A DNA stretch of 64,000 nt from contig CM055092.1 of NCBI GenBank assembly GCA_029204225.1, positions 18,128,886-18,192,885 of the forward strand, in the 5' to 3' direction. The notes under the pieces were generated by a model. The model ran no database searches. It saw only the letters and a program-made list of their open reading frames with translations, and had not been told where the DNA came from. Origin of the DNA: Diphasiastrum complanatum (taxonomy: Eukaryota; Streptophyta; Lycopodiopsida; Lycopodiales; Lycopodiaceae). The position numbers and the translations under genes are program-made. Shown here in pieces: positions 1 to 10,300 of this stretch (position 1 is its first letter; each line of letters begins with the position of its first letter).

Positions 1-372
1 TGCCTTTGTCTTTGTCTGCTCTGCTTGGTCCGGAACCATCTTGGTCTACAGGAACTGTAGCAGTAGGCTGCCTCTCAAATCTTTTTTCTTCAAAACTTTA
101 TAACTGACATGATCGTCATTGGCCATTGTCCTGCTTTCATCAAATCTGACATCTCTCACTGTTTTCACAGTGTTTGTCTCTGGCATGTAGACTATGTAGT
201 ATGACAAATTGTTGTCATAACCTACCATAGATCCCTGCTTGGCTTTCTCATCAAGCTTCTTTTGAAGCTTATCTGGAATATGTACATAAGCTGCACAGCC
301 AAAGATTCTGACATGAGACAGGTTGGGCTTTCTACCCCACCATAACTCATGTGGTGTCGTGTGAGGAACACC
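1..372 (-). pseudogene. Ty1/copia pol fragment (integrase-RT linker)
   Basis: On the minus strand this reads as the part of a copia polyprotein between the integrase core and the reverse transcriptase. A VGYDNNxSYY motif (coded near 180-225) matches the FVGYDNNSSYYRV stretch at the end of the integrase in the fuller element at 52.9-57.4 kb. The nucleotide sequence is also very close to 58.27-58.75 kb, so this is a third member of the same family. It is cut on the right at about 372, where it passes directly into LTR-like sequence instead of the integrase core. It is a relic with no complete domain. Confidence 0.8.
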
Positions 373-650
373 TGATCACAGGACTCGTCTCGCACGCAGG
401 CGGACTTCTTGTATGTATTTTGTCTTGATTGCTTACTAGCATTAGACTACTTCATCTGTGTATGTTTTGTCAAGTGTCATCTAGTAAGTATATAGTTGCT
501 CTATGTAACTTTAATATTAGAGTGATTAAGCATCTGGAACTAATCAGGAAATTACAAGAGTGGCGGATTAGCCACGACCCAGAGTGAAACTGCTGATGTC
601 ATGCCATTAGATCAGATATCTGTACTTTAACTGTGTGACAGCCATAAGTA
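373..650 (-). repeat. Partial copia LTR (same family as 36.2-36.9 kb)
   Basis: This stretch is nearly identical to 36,627-36,887 and to 57,810-57,935. The shared sequence begins TGATCACAG(A/G)ACTCGTCTCG and runs through 'gatcagatatctgtactt'. At 57.8-57.9 kb it lies upstream of a primer-binding site, which identifies it as LTR. Only the distal part is present here, fused to pol at 372/373. A TGTCACAC motif (minus strand, near 640) may be the outer LTR end. Confidence 0.7.
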
Positions 651-950
651 AACTTTTGTAGATGCTTTCAATAAATGTGAGAAAAATGGAAATATATATA
701 GTAAGAGCTTTGTAACCCACGCTAGAGCATAGATGAAGATCCTAAATGCTTCGGAGCTGAAACCACTACCTTGAATCAAAGTCTCATGTTCAAGATGTCA
801 CAAGTACATTTATTAGATAACTCTTCTATCTACTCATTTCGACAAAGCCCTCCATCCTCCAAAAATACATCCTCCATCCATAGTGCTCACACAAATTGGA
901 TCATCCTTTTTTAGCATGTACTCTTTTAATGAATTTTAGGGCATTTCGTT
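651..950. other. No gene seen
   Basis: AT-rich DNA without a recognisable coding region or repeat. It lies between the LTR fragment and the tandem repeat starting near 935. Confidence 0.5.
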
Positions 951-1345
951 CTGGACCACTATGCTCTAGAATGTACTGTCCATAATGCACAATAGATTCC
1001 GACCCTTTTTGATCATGCTCCAATAACAAAGTGTTCCCAAATCCATACTCAAGTGGGATGGAGCATGCAGGCTAGATTTTCTCTGTTTCCAATTTTAGGG
1101 AATTTTGAAATTTTTTTGACACGTTCTGGACCACTATGCTCTAGAGGGTACTGTCTAGAATGCACAATACATTCTGACCTATTTTAGTCATGCTCCAAAT
1201 TTCCAATTCTAGGCCATTTTGAAATTATTTTTACATGTTCTGGACCACTATGCTCCAAAATGTACTGTCCATAATGCATAATACATTCTAACCCATTTTG
1301 GTCATGCTCCAAAAATAGAGTGATCCGAAATCTACACTCAAGGCC
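935..1345. repeat. Imperfect tandem repeat, three units
   Basis: The block 'ttctggaccactatgctc' followed by 'gtactgtc(c/t)a(t/g)aatgca' recurs at about 951, 1124 and 1239. Each copy is followed by a variant of 'ttctaacccattttggtcatgctcc'. Spacing is uneven (about 173 and 115 bp), so the units have gained or lost internal sequence. Confidence 0.75.
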
Positions 1346-1720
1346 CATGCTAGCATTAAGTGCCATACTATAACATCATCTATTGGACATGCTATATATA
1401 GCACCATACTTCTACACCTTGAGTGATTAAAGACCAGAATTATCTTCATGCACACTATCCTGACAAAAGCATTTCTTCAAGGAATTCAACAACTAAAACT
1501 CTTCCTGATTCCTGTAGACAAATCTAGCTTATTTGGTACCTAATATAGCCTCAAAAGAAAAATCTTGAAGCTTACGTGGCATTAATATGATATATCTACT
1601 TTGAGGAGATATCTCCAAGAGTTTGTCTTCTGATTATCGAGTGCTTTCCGCAAGAACAATCGAGAAGTTATTGATAAACGCACCATCAAACCATTAGCTC
1701 CCTCCAAAGACTACACTCAG
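1341..1720 (-). repeat. Dispersed repeat R1, copy 1
   Basis: The reverse complement matches 35,590-35,965 along most of its length, including 'cttggagggagctaatgg', 'aatcttggagatatct' and the end 'gcacttaatgctagcatggg'. A partial third copy lies at 28,800-29,060. It contains a TATA-like 'gctatatatagc'. Its identity is unknown; it could be LTR or internal sequence of a retroelement. Confidence 0.75.
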
Positions 1721-1982
1721 CTACAAGACTTCCACCACCTACGACAATGACCTCGTGCAATAATGACAATAATAAGTTTCACAAGAAAGACCAGCTGCTC
1801 TCAGAATTTCCCATACTTGTGGGCTGACCGAAAGGCAAGTAGTTTTTAGGTGCGTAATGATGGATTTTGCTAACCAACCTTTTTCACCCTTCCGATATTG
1901 ATATTAGATGAGATTCACTAGTTTATTGAAAGTGGCATAAGGACACCATGAAAATCTACAGAAAGATAAGCTTATAAAATAT

Positions 1983-2215
1983 ATTTCCGGTTGGTTCACA
2001 ACCATTATGGAGGAATGGTGAGACATTTATAGTCAGCAATAACGGTGATGTCTGTTCTGTATTTCTTGCTAATTTTCTTCAAGTTCATTATTTGATGATA
2101 TTCTACTGCTGGCATTTCAAAATCTCAAACCGTAACTCTTCTGCATAAGATCATAAAAAATGATGATGATTTTCTTTCATTATGACCACATGCAGACTGG
2201 AAAGGTAGTCTTATG
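1983..2215. repeat. Dispersed repeat R2, partial copy
   Basis: It matches 59,222-59,455 in the same orientation, starting at 'ggttggttcacaacca' and continuing through 'tagtcagcaataacggtgatgt' variants to 'agactggaaaggtagtctta'. A related inverted stretch lies at 28,075-28,310. No coding content is recognised. The 260 bases before it (1,721-1,982) hold nothing identifiable. Confidence 0.75.
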
Positions 2216-3253
2216 ATCAGACATAATCCCATCCGTAGAGGTATGGTGTGCATGCCAGTCCATAAGTTGTGCAAGAGATTTACAACGAAATAAACGTTGC
2301 AATCGTTGAATTACTGGAAAATGTCGTAAAACTTTGAACAGGATGGTTGCCCCTTGCAAATCATCTCTATATCGAGAAGTATCACAAATGGGACATTTCT
2401 TAAGTGATTCGTACCTTCCTCAATATAAAATACAATCTTTTGGACATGCATGATAGTGTTTCTAGTCCATCCCGATGTTAGACAACATCTTTCGTGCCTC
2501 ATCTCTTGTCTCAGGCATGACATTCCCTTTTGGGAGAATTTTGTTTTTCAATAGTCTGTACATGCCAAAATAAGTCATTGTAAAAAAAAAATATCACTCG
2601 ATGTCTGAATTGTAAATTTTGTTTCAAAGCAAAACTGACAAGTAGATGAAATTTTTTTACTCAAATAATAATGTGAGGCTTTGGTCACTCCATCTATATT
2701 TGGCTTGAAGATTTAATAGAAGTAGAGAACTCACCAAACGAGATGTCTTTGCTCCAGGATACAATGCAATCTTTGATTCTTCTCGCAAGTTTCTTTCTTC
2801 TTTAGACAAAAATGCCTCCTCATCTTGTTCATTGTGTCTTGCTGCAATATTGTTCTTGTACATATCATCCAACATGTCTCCCATGACTTCAAATTCATCA
2901 TTCATTGGAAGCTCATTTTCATCGTCGAAACTTGTTTGCGAAGAAGTAGATCTAGATGAGCTAGATTCAGATGCATTAGTCTCTTGATTAATGCACTCAT
3001 CAATTTCCATCATCTCTTTTAAGCCTTGACGTAGATGAGGAGGTATGTGGACCATTGTATTGCATTCGTCGTCTACGTCGACGATTACGAGGATTATTGT
3101 CTCCAACACTAAATGAGGATGAAGAATCCTATATATCAAAATAGCAAGAAGTAGGTTGAAACAATACTTGATAAACATTTCCTCCCAATACTTGATAGAT
3201 CTAAATGTTGCATATAAATATAAATTACCTCTTAGTTTAAAAAGTATGAACAT
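2216..3253 (-). pseudogene. CACTA (En/Spm) TNP2-type transposase, N-terminal part
   Basis: TNP2-type transposases carry out cut-and-paste movement of CACTA elements in the nucleus. The minus strand holds an acidic, Ser/Asn-rich N-terminal stretch followed by ALYPGA...LLLLNLQAKYRWSDQS, the hallmark present in the copies at 38.5, 41.6 and 49.8 kb. A broken zinc-ribbon-like segment follows (around 2,311-2,523; MHVQKIVFYIEE matches the ACPEDHVLYR motif of the other copies). Stops and frameshifts separate the pieces, and similarity ends near 2,215. It is more diverged than the other copies, so it belongs to a different subfamily. A second copy of the C-terminal end of the neighbouring SET ORF lies at 3,120-3,240. 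Confidence 0.8.
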
Positions 3254-3450
3254 GCCAATGTATCTATTAGACAGATTTGTCTTTTCAGCTTGTTAACATT
3301 CAAGAAATCAAAGACGAATAATGCTCCTAACATTTAATCTACGAAAATGACGAATAATGCTCCTAATATTTGACATATTTAATGACACAAACCAAATACA
3401 ATCAGGATGCATGGATTATACATCTCTACATATCAACAAAATTCAAATCT

Positions 3451-4464
3451 TCACATTTGACTTATTGTCTTTTGCAAACATTTGGGTAGAGGACGGTTGA
3501 AACTATACTTGATGAACAGTTCCTCCCCAAACCTGATAGATCTAGTGGCATAGACCATTACATAAGTGCCCTTTACATTCCTAGTAAAATATTCTTCTTT
3601 TCCATTGGTGCGTTCTTCAAAATCACAATTCGTCACATTGCTACAATTTATATATGTAGCGATGTTTCCATGCACATCTGGACGTCCATCAATGAATGTA
3701 CAATTTGCCCTTGAGATGTTGCCTCCTTGCATGCGTTGCTCCTCTAAAGAACAAGCATTTGAATTCAAGCCATATACTTGCATCCTCCATTGGTGACGAC
3801 ACAAATCATGCCAATTACCCCAATTGTATTGAGGTTCTGCATATGGCATCAATGTCACAACAGTATTTAAAGGGACCTCAATACTACTCAATGCAAAAAG
3901 GCCCAAACCAGCCTCAGGAAGGTGTTCACTAGGCATGATCATGTACATTCGACCCCAATGCGTAAATGGTGTTCCATTTAATGGTAGCGGTGATTGGAGT
4001 GGCCAGCACGAATATCTACTTCTAATAAAAGTTTTTACTAATGGTTGCAAGCTAGGTGGAAGAGGAAGGTCAGACAAAGAACCTAGAATGTCTTTTGACA
4101 CATCAACAGTGCATAGTATTTTGCAATTATCTTTCAAACTAGTCATCATACGTCCAAGACGTGTTCTCTTTTTTAAAGGGGTGGTCAAGTTTGTGGAATC
4201 CACGTGGAGTATCGTGGAGGACTCATGTGCAACATCTAGGATAGGTGTGGTTGGGTGGTAAGAACGTTCTAGAGATTTGGAGACATGGATTGAATCACAA
4301 GCCATTGACGAACTAATTATATCATGCAAGGGGTCATCATCAATAAGAGCATCATCTAGGGCCAATGATGATCCAAAATCAATATTCGTGTGATTTATCC
4401 AGTCAATAATATTCTCGATCTCTCTTGCAACTCTTTTTCTTGAAACCAACTTATGGTCCTTCTT
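3451..4464 (-). CDS. SET-domain-like protein exon beside a CACTA transposase
   Basis: SET domains transfer methyl groups from S-adenosylmethionine to lysines, often on histones. From the codon at 4,449 the reading frame is open for 332 codons. It shows the three SET landmarks in order: GLGLFA near residue 181 (GxG cofactor motif), YINCS near 266 (the RFINHSC position, with the usual NHSC altered) and GEELFIKYSF near 308 (the ELxxDY motif, with Lys in place of Asp). Residues 1-140 match nothing I know. The frame opens just after TTTTGTAG, a good splice acceptor, and the codon at 4,449 is TTG; the first in-frame ATG is near codon 49. An upstream exon is therefore likely. It lies on the same strand as, and just upstream of, the TNP2 remnant, and its last codons are duplicated at 3,120-3,240 next to that transposase. 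Catalytic activity is uncertain given the altered motifs. Confidence 0.7.
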   Translation of the reverse strand, partial: KKDHKLVSRKRVAREIENIIDWINHTNIDFGSSLALDDALIDDDPLHDIISSSMACDSIHVSKSLERSYHPTTPILDVAHESSTILHVDSTNLTTPLKKRTRLGRMMTSLKDNCKILCTVDVSKDILGSLSDLPLPPSLQPLVKTFIRSRYSCWPLQSPLPLNGTPFTHWGRMYMIMPSEHLPEAGLGLFALSSIEVPLNTVVTLMPYAEPQYNWGNWHDLCRHQWRMQVYGLNSNACSLEEQRMQGGNISRANCTFIDGRPDVHGNIATYINCSNVTNCDFEERTNGKEEYFTRNVKGTYVMVYATRSIRFGEELFIKYSFNRPLPKCLQKTISQM

Positions 4465-4494
4465 CTACAAAAGTTGAAAACGATAGATGTATTA

Positions 4495-4640
4495 GTTTGT
4501 CTCTCTCTCTCTCTCTCAAGCATGAAACATAAATTAATATATAACACAAACCGTAAACCAGTAGCATGAAACACACACACAAACACACACAAACACACAC
4601 ACGCACACACACACCCACCCACACTGACCCTAAACACACA
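4495..4640. repeat. CT and CA low-complexity tracts
   Basis: A short (CT)n run near 4,500-4,518 is followed by a CA-rich run, 4,570-4,620. Apparent ORFs here are translations of these simple repeats. Confidence 0.85.
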
Positions 4641-4865
4641 TGAAGAGAAAAACAGAGAGAACATTATAGAGTGCTAATCAGAACTCCCGAACCACACGAT
4701 TATATCCTACTCCAGAATGTCAGTGCTCCCTCCCTGAGGCTTTTGGGCCTTTTCGTGGAACTCATCTTCCAACAAAAAACATTTGAACCACGCCTTTAAC
4801 GGAAAAAAACAAGGGCTACGCACCTTCCTAGAATTGGGAGTGTTGGTTACCTTTAACTCTTTCAT

Positions 4866-4867
<2 letters not shown>

Positions 4868-4930
<63 letters not shown>
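4868..4930. repeat. (CT)n microsatellite
   Basis: About 31 uninterrupted CT units. Confidence 0.95.
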
Positions 4931-4934
<4 letters not shown>

Positions 4935-4973
4935 CGTGAATGAGTCTATTATGGGCAATTGAATATGGAAATC

Positions 4974-5150
4974 AAGATTAACTACAGCTAATCATTCTAT
5001 TTGGATTTATTTTTTTAGAAGCAAGTGAGAGATTAACTTCATCTAATCATTCTATTTGGATTTTTCCTTTTAGAAGAAAGTGAGAGATTAACTTCGTCTA
5101 AATATTATATTTGGATTTTTCCTTTTAGAAGCAAGTGAGAGATTAACTTC
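4974..5150. repeat. Three-unit tandem repeat, 55-bp period
   Basis: The phrase 'gtgagagattaacttc' ends at 5,040, 5,095 and 5,150. Each copy is preceded by 'atttggattt' plus a T-rich run. Units differ by only a few bases. Confidence 0.85.
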
Positions 5151-6104
5151 AAAGTATCGTGGCACTCAGCCTATCGCTCAATATTTATTGGCCAAACTAT
5201 ATTTGAAGTGTCTTAAGGGTCAAAGATTAAAGCATTTCCAAAAAACACTTTAAAGAGTTTACCTCTCATACTCTTGGATTCTCTGTGTGCACTCCATTGG
5301 CCCAAATATGATCGTTGACAATCCTCCTTGTCCGAATCCTAAGGCCTTTGCATTGTGTGCATGTATATGGTATCCTCTCATTATATTCTGGATGAAACTG
5401 GTCCAATAATCCAATTGCAAATTGCACAAATTCTTTCAGTGTCATTCAAGTGAAAATTGACAAATTCTAACATGTGACGAATTGTAACATGTGACAAAAA
5501 TTGACAAAATAGTCTTTGTACATTTAGTGCATTTTCAACCTTCATTTGTGATGGAGTGGTGTCTTGGCTTTCCAAAGAGCAATATACTATATCCAAAGAG
5601 CAAATCAGATTATATCACTATTACAAATAAAAAATTATGACATAAATCAATATACATACATGTGATGGATCAATAGGCGGTTTGAAGATGAACCAATCAA
5701 TAGTTGTTCATTGTACTTTAGTCTTGATTGCTCCTTTTTTCTGTGATAGAGCTCAATTCTTTATTCTTTCTCTAAATCACATGGAGATACGATAATTTTC
5801 CTAAAATTCATAATTTCAATCAAATGTCATTGTAAGAATAAATTTGCAAGAAAAATTATACACTCATATTCAAATAACAAATAAAGTGCAATTGATGTCA
5901 ATATCAATAACAATATATACATGCTGTTGTGATCATGAGATGAATCATTATCTGATGATGATGACATTGTCGATGACATATACACACTGTAGCCAGCTAC
6001 TCTATACCACATCATAAGTAGTCATTATGAGACCGTATGTTCTATTACTTGTTTAATAATAATATGTACTATTTCTTATCTCATGATTTTGTCTTGTATG
6101 TAAT
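5151..6104. other. No gene recognised
   Basis: AT-rich sequence between the tandem repeat and the palindrome-bearing arm. Short minus-strand ORFs near 5,381-5,596 and 5,827-6,015 show no family motif known to me. By position it could be interior sequence of the CACTA-type block. Confidence 0.4.
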
Positions 6105-6940
6105 GGAAATAGATAACACATTAAGTTATCAACTAAATATCAAATGAATCAAAGTAAATGTGAATTTACCTTTACTATTGTATCGCCATTGTTTTGCAAT
6201 CTTTGCTTTTCCTTTTGCATGCACTTGATCTTTGAATCCTTTGCAATGAAAGCTCATTTTTCATTTTTCATATCCAACCTACATCACAAACAAAAAGGAT
6301 CTTAAAACTTATAATCACAAAACAAATACTATTAACATCCATCAATGAACTAGAAATCCTAAACATTATCAATCTTCTCACTCACATTCATCCTCATCTC
6401 ATTCTCACTCCCATCTATACTCTCTTTTTCTCTCTCTCACACAACACAAAAATAAAAGGTCGCCTCTACTTTCGGAGCGAACCACATTTTGGTTCGCACC
6501 AAATGTTTTTTTTTTGGACAAAAAATTTTGCGTGGATAATCCACGCAAATTCCAGAAACCTTTTTGAGTGGATACCGCATGGATATAAAAAAAAAATTAT
6601 CCGCGTGGTATCCACGACCTCAACTCTCTGGATTTTGCGTGGATGAAGTGAATTTTGCGTGGATAATCCACACGTGGAGTATCCACGCGAAGACGAGCCT
6701 TTTTTATTTTATTTTTACTATGGCGTGGATTATCCACACGAAATTAGAATTCCTTTTTCCGGCTCTGGGTGTCGGAGGTTTGCCCGGCTGCCGGTAGTTA
6801 GACTTGGCGTGGATAATCCACACGTGGATAATCCACGCATTTTCACAACATCCGGCCGATCTGCTGCCGGAAAAGACATTTGCGTGGAACATCCACGCGT
6901 ATATCCACGCCAATAGTTTTGCTATCAACGCTTACTGCTT
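6105..6940. mobile_element. CACTA-type element end with GCGTGGAT palindrome array (left copy)
   Basis: This arm is an inverted copy of 61,465-62,345. The match includes 'gcgaaccacattttggttcgc', the 'ggacaaaaaattttgcg' tract and a shared non-repetitive part (6,105-6,440). From about 6,530 to 6,920 it is packed with GCGTGGAT(A/T)ATCCACGC, an 8-bp inverted repeat around one central A or T, in complete, half-site and overlapping forms. Arrays of short inverted motifs near the ends are typical of CACTA subterminal regions, where the element's small DNA-binding protein docks. I could not find a CACTA terminal inverted repeat, so the element class is inferred. Confidence 0.65.
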
Positions 6941-7489
6941 TTATCAGTAGAAGCATAATTCAAACAGAGATATCAGCTGCTAGTTTTATAAGTATCTTGT
7001 TCTCTTTTAGAGTTCTAGAACAACTTTTTCTATCATACTCAATTCTTGGGTCTTCCTATATCTTTGATGGTTTTATTTAGATTTTTAAGAACATGATCTG
7101 GTGTACTGGATATGTGACTCCTAGTCAGAGTTCTGTATATCGAGTAGAGGCACCTCTTGGTTCTCTTTACACTAGAATTTTAGTGAGTTTAAACACTTCT
7201 AAGGAACTTGTGTCAACTCTATATCTCACCATGAATAGTTTATCTTCCTATATTAGAACCTTGTCTTTAACGGAAGAAAACTAATGGCTATACACCTTTC
7301 TAGAATGTGAAATTTAATGACTATTCAAATTTTTCATGCTTTGCCACCTACACACAATCCTAAAATAACACATACTATCTCTCTCTCTCACACACATTCT
7401 AACATCATTCCTTATTGCAATCATGATTCTTTCATTATTATCACATTCATCATTCTAACATCTAAATCTCTATATTTTAACAATTAACA

Positions 7490-7490
<1 letters not shown>
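6941..7490. other. No gene recognised
   Basis: AT-rich sequence without recognisable motifs. Short plus-strand ORFs at 6,880-7,284 carry no known domain. Confidence 0.4.

Positions 7491-7493
<3 letters not shown>

Positions 7494-7548
<55 letters not shown>
7494..7548. repeat. (CT)n microsatellite
   Basis: About 27 CT units, bordering the telomere-like block. Confidence 0.95.
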
Positions 7549-7553
<5 letters not shown>

Positions 7554-7567
7554 CATCTTTCCTTCTA

Positions 7568-7865
7568 AGGTAAGGAGTTTGGGGTATTGAGTTGAGCATT
7601 TAGGATAAGAGGTTTGGGGTTTAGGATCGAGGATAAGTGGTCTAGGGATCTAGGATAAGGGATCTAAAATAATTTGGGATTTTAGAGTGAATAGTTTGGG
7701 GTTTAGTATGTAGGGTAAGGATTGTGGTAATTAGCATTTAGGGTTTTGACTAAGGGTTAGGGCTAGAGTCAATAGTTTGGGGTTTAGTATGTAGGGTAAG
7801 GATTGTGGTAATTAGCGTTTAGGGTTTCGGATAAGGGATTTGGGGTTTATGGTTTAGGGACGCCT
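7568..7865 (+). repeat. Degenerate telomere-like repeats (TTTAGGG-related)
   Basis: About 300 bp are built from variants of the plant telomere heptamer: GTTTAGG, TTTAGGGTTT, TTGGGGTTTAG, GGGTTAGGG. Within it an approximately 80-bp block containing 'agtttggggtttagtatg' and 'aggattgtggtaattagc' is duplicated (around 7,690 and 7,775). This looks like a decayed interstitial telomeric tract or a satellite derived from one. Confidence 0.6.
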
Positions 7866-9040
7866 AGTGAGAAATTTAGAGAATGGCATGCTTATGGGCA
7901 CAAATGATTAGAATTGTGCTTCTAAAGGCGCCATGGATATTGTCTAAGAGGGAAGAGATTATTGTGAAGAAGGCAATAGCTTCTTTCGAATTCCAGCAAG
8001 ACAAATGTGATGTTTGAAAGTTGATTTCATGTGGCTTTTTTGGCTAACCAATCCTTTTTTTGTGTCAAAAGTCATGTGGTACAATTATCCACATTTTTTT
8101 AAATTTATGTTATTCATTTAGAATGGAAATGGTCATATTTAAAATATTGTCAATGAGTTTTCTAATTCAATTAATGCATTCTCTCCTAACACTTTTATTT
8201 GTTGTACATTCATGCAAAAGAGTATCAAAGACTTGTCATCCAACCAAGACACCTCATTCATTTTCTTCCCTACCTGTGAAGTAGCTTTTCCACCAACAAC
8301 TTGGTTGTTGCTCTTATCCATGTCATTGCAATCAAATTAAGAGCCTCTATACTCATTTGTGGTCCTTAATCATCTCTATTTATGGTCATTTGGTTTTATC
8401 ATGTCAAAGCATTTTATTAGAATTTAGAAGTGTAATTCACGAGCCTGTAGGAAAAAAAAATTTATACATGCCACCTTCCTAGAGTTTCTTAGTGTACAAT
8501 TACTAGTTTTCCAACTTTGTGTGTGCATTCACACCCGCCCCCTCCATGAACCACATTTAGATTCATCCGTCCTTGCACATTTTCCCCTCTGATTTCAATG
8601 ATAGCCACACATTAAGTAGTGACTCTCGTCTTGATGACCAACATCTCTAAGAAGAGGTTCACCTTCATATTGGAGGCTTGTATCTCCTTTGCCTCCCATC
8701 TCCAGCCCCTTCTCCTCAACACATATGCAGTGCTTCTTGTCATTAACTTTCATTTCAGTGCATCAATGATAATGAGGGTTTGAAATTTGCACCTAAATAC
8801 AACATGACATGTAGGGCATGAACCACATCAAATGAGCATAACACTTTTAGATTTAAGCCTTTAAGGAATCAGAGTGCTTGCCGCTTAAGTTTTCTAAAAA
8901 CAACACTACTCAACATAAACCAACTCATTTTAGATTGACAATCTGCAGATTCTTCAATCTTGCAATACTTAACATCGCCCTCAATGATCATTTTTGAACC
9001 GTGAAGATAGTACATGAACATTCATTTGCAAGGACAACTA
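7866..9040. other. No gene recognised
   Basis: AT-rich sequence with no recognisable coding region or repeat. ORFs on either strand are short and show no family motifs. Confidence 0.4.
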
Positions 9041-9041
9041 A

Positions 9042-9066
9042 GAGAGAGAGAGAGAGAGAGAGAGAG
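9042..9066. repeat. (GA)n microsatellite
   Basis: A short run of GA units. Confidence 0.9.
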
Positions 9067-9576
9067 CAACTGTGATGGCGGATCGTCTGTCGCCCAGATT
9101 GGAAGGATGTGTAGAAGGCATTTAAATTCTTCCACTTGATGTAGAAATCTGGCAGCATTATGATCAACAAGCAAGCATCCAGTCACTCTCAATATGATTT
9201 CCTATACTTTGTGGAGTCTAAATCACATTAGTATTAGTAATGAAGCAACATAATTATTTATAAAAATACATGACAGCTTCTAGTAGAACATGCTACTAAA
9301 CTATCTCACATCAATCGTAGCCATGGCTTAGTTAATCTAGCACTTGCGGCTTCGTCCAATATTGATTGGAACTTGGAAAGTAGGATTTGGAAATAGCTGC
9401 TACAACCTTTTGCAAATGATGAGATCACAGACTCTCATCCCTTTGAATATGAGCCAGCTAAGTAGAATTGCCATATTCAAATATTAGGAACAGACATAAG
9501 AAAAACCATCAGATTGAATGATGAATGTGCGATCATGGTTAAGTAAAAGCTTCAACTTAGGAAAACTATAATATAC

Positions 9577-9786
9577 CGGATTCAGCTTGCTGTGTTCTTT
9601 GAAGCTTTTTTCTAAAAGTGCAAACTGCTCCTTTGAGAGGCGTAGCTTTTTCCGTGGATTGCATCCCTCTTCATCACTTGCTCCCCTAGAGTTGATCTCA
9701 CAAGTCTGATCATCTAGTTCTTGTGTCTTTTCCATGTCCCTCTCCTTCTTTGCATAGTTACTCTCTGCTATCCGAATTTCGTCCAT
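9577..9786 (-). pseudogene. HD-Zip class II homeodomain gene, isolated exon
   Basis: HD-Zip II proteins are plant nuclear transcription factors that bind pseudopalindromic CAATNATTG-type sites. The frame encodes an acidic DEEGCNP lead-in and then RKKLRLSKEQFALLEKSF and KEHSKLNP, which is helix 1 of the homeodomain and the following loop. The exon ends at AATCCG|GTATAT, after LNP, where I recall class II genes carrying an intron. No exon for helices 2-3 or the leucine zipper is visible further along the minus strand within several kb. The first codon is an ATG preceded by CTTTTTAG, which would also serve as a splice acceptor. It is either a captured or orphaned exon, or part of a gene with a very long intron. 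Confidence 0.75.
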
Positions 9787-10300
9787 CTAAAAAGGTGAGC
9801 GGGTACTGCGGAGAGCAATCATTTGGATCTTCCGACTGCGAGCTCCTCTTGCCTTCTATATCTAGGATCAAAAGGAAGCATATTCAGCATATATATACTC
9901 AAGCATGAAAACAGATATATCTATATATCCTGATATTCAGATATAAGATTACATCTGACAGTGAACCAGTCGGATGATAAATGAACAATGCAAGCTAGAG
10001 TTCTATGTCACCCACTATCTAGAATCAGCTAAATCTCTCTCCTACTTCACGACCGTCTCACTGGGTATGGCTCACTCAGTGTATAAAGCTCTTATGCTGC
10101 TTATAACATAGCAATGAGAAAGTAAGGTCCTCCTGCCTGCATCCTCAAAAGAATCAAGTCCTTGGAATAGGATTGACCCATCCAATGTGTGTGTTTACAA
10201 TCTACAATGTTGTCTAGAAATCAGAGGCATGTAGTGGGTTTCTTTCCTTGCCTAACCTAAATCCAAGATCTAGTCAATCTAGCATCAAAGAGACGGAGTT
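9787..10300. other. No gene recognised
   Basis: Upstream of the HD-Zip exon on the minus strand. No matching upstream exon or clear promoter could be identified. Confidence 0.4.

Noticed and set aside
3566-4261. Plus-strand ORFs opposite the SET exon
   Set aside because: Shadows of the minus-strand frame; no family motif.
4707-4958. ORFs with long Arg-Glu (RERERE) or Ser-Leu runs (also 61,137-61,562, 9,000, 39,118 and 31,268)
   Set aside because: These are translations of CT/GA microsatellites, not proteins.
6564-6928. ORFs across the palindrome array giving repeated WIIHAWIIH-like peptides
   Set aside because: They are frames through the repeated GCGTGGATAATCCACGC motif; both strands give similar peptides because the motif is palindromic.
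7120-7284. Small ORF near an AT-rich spacer as a possible peptide gene
   Set aside because: No conserved motif, no splice or promoter support.
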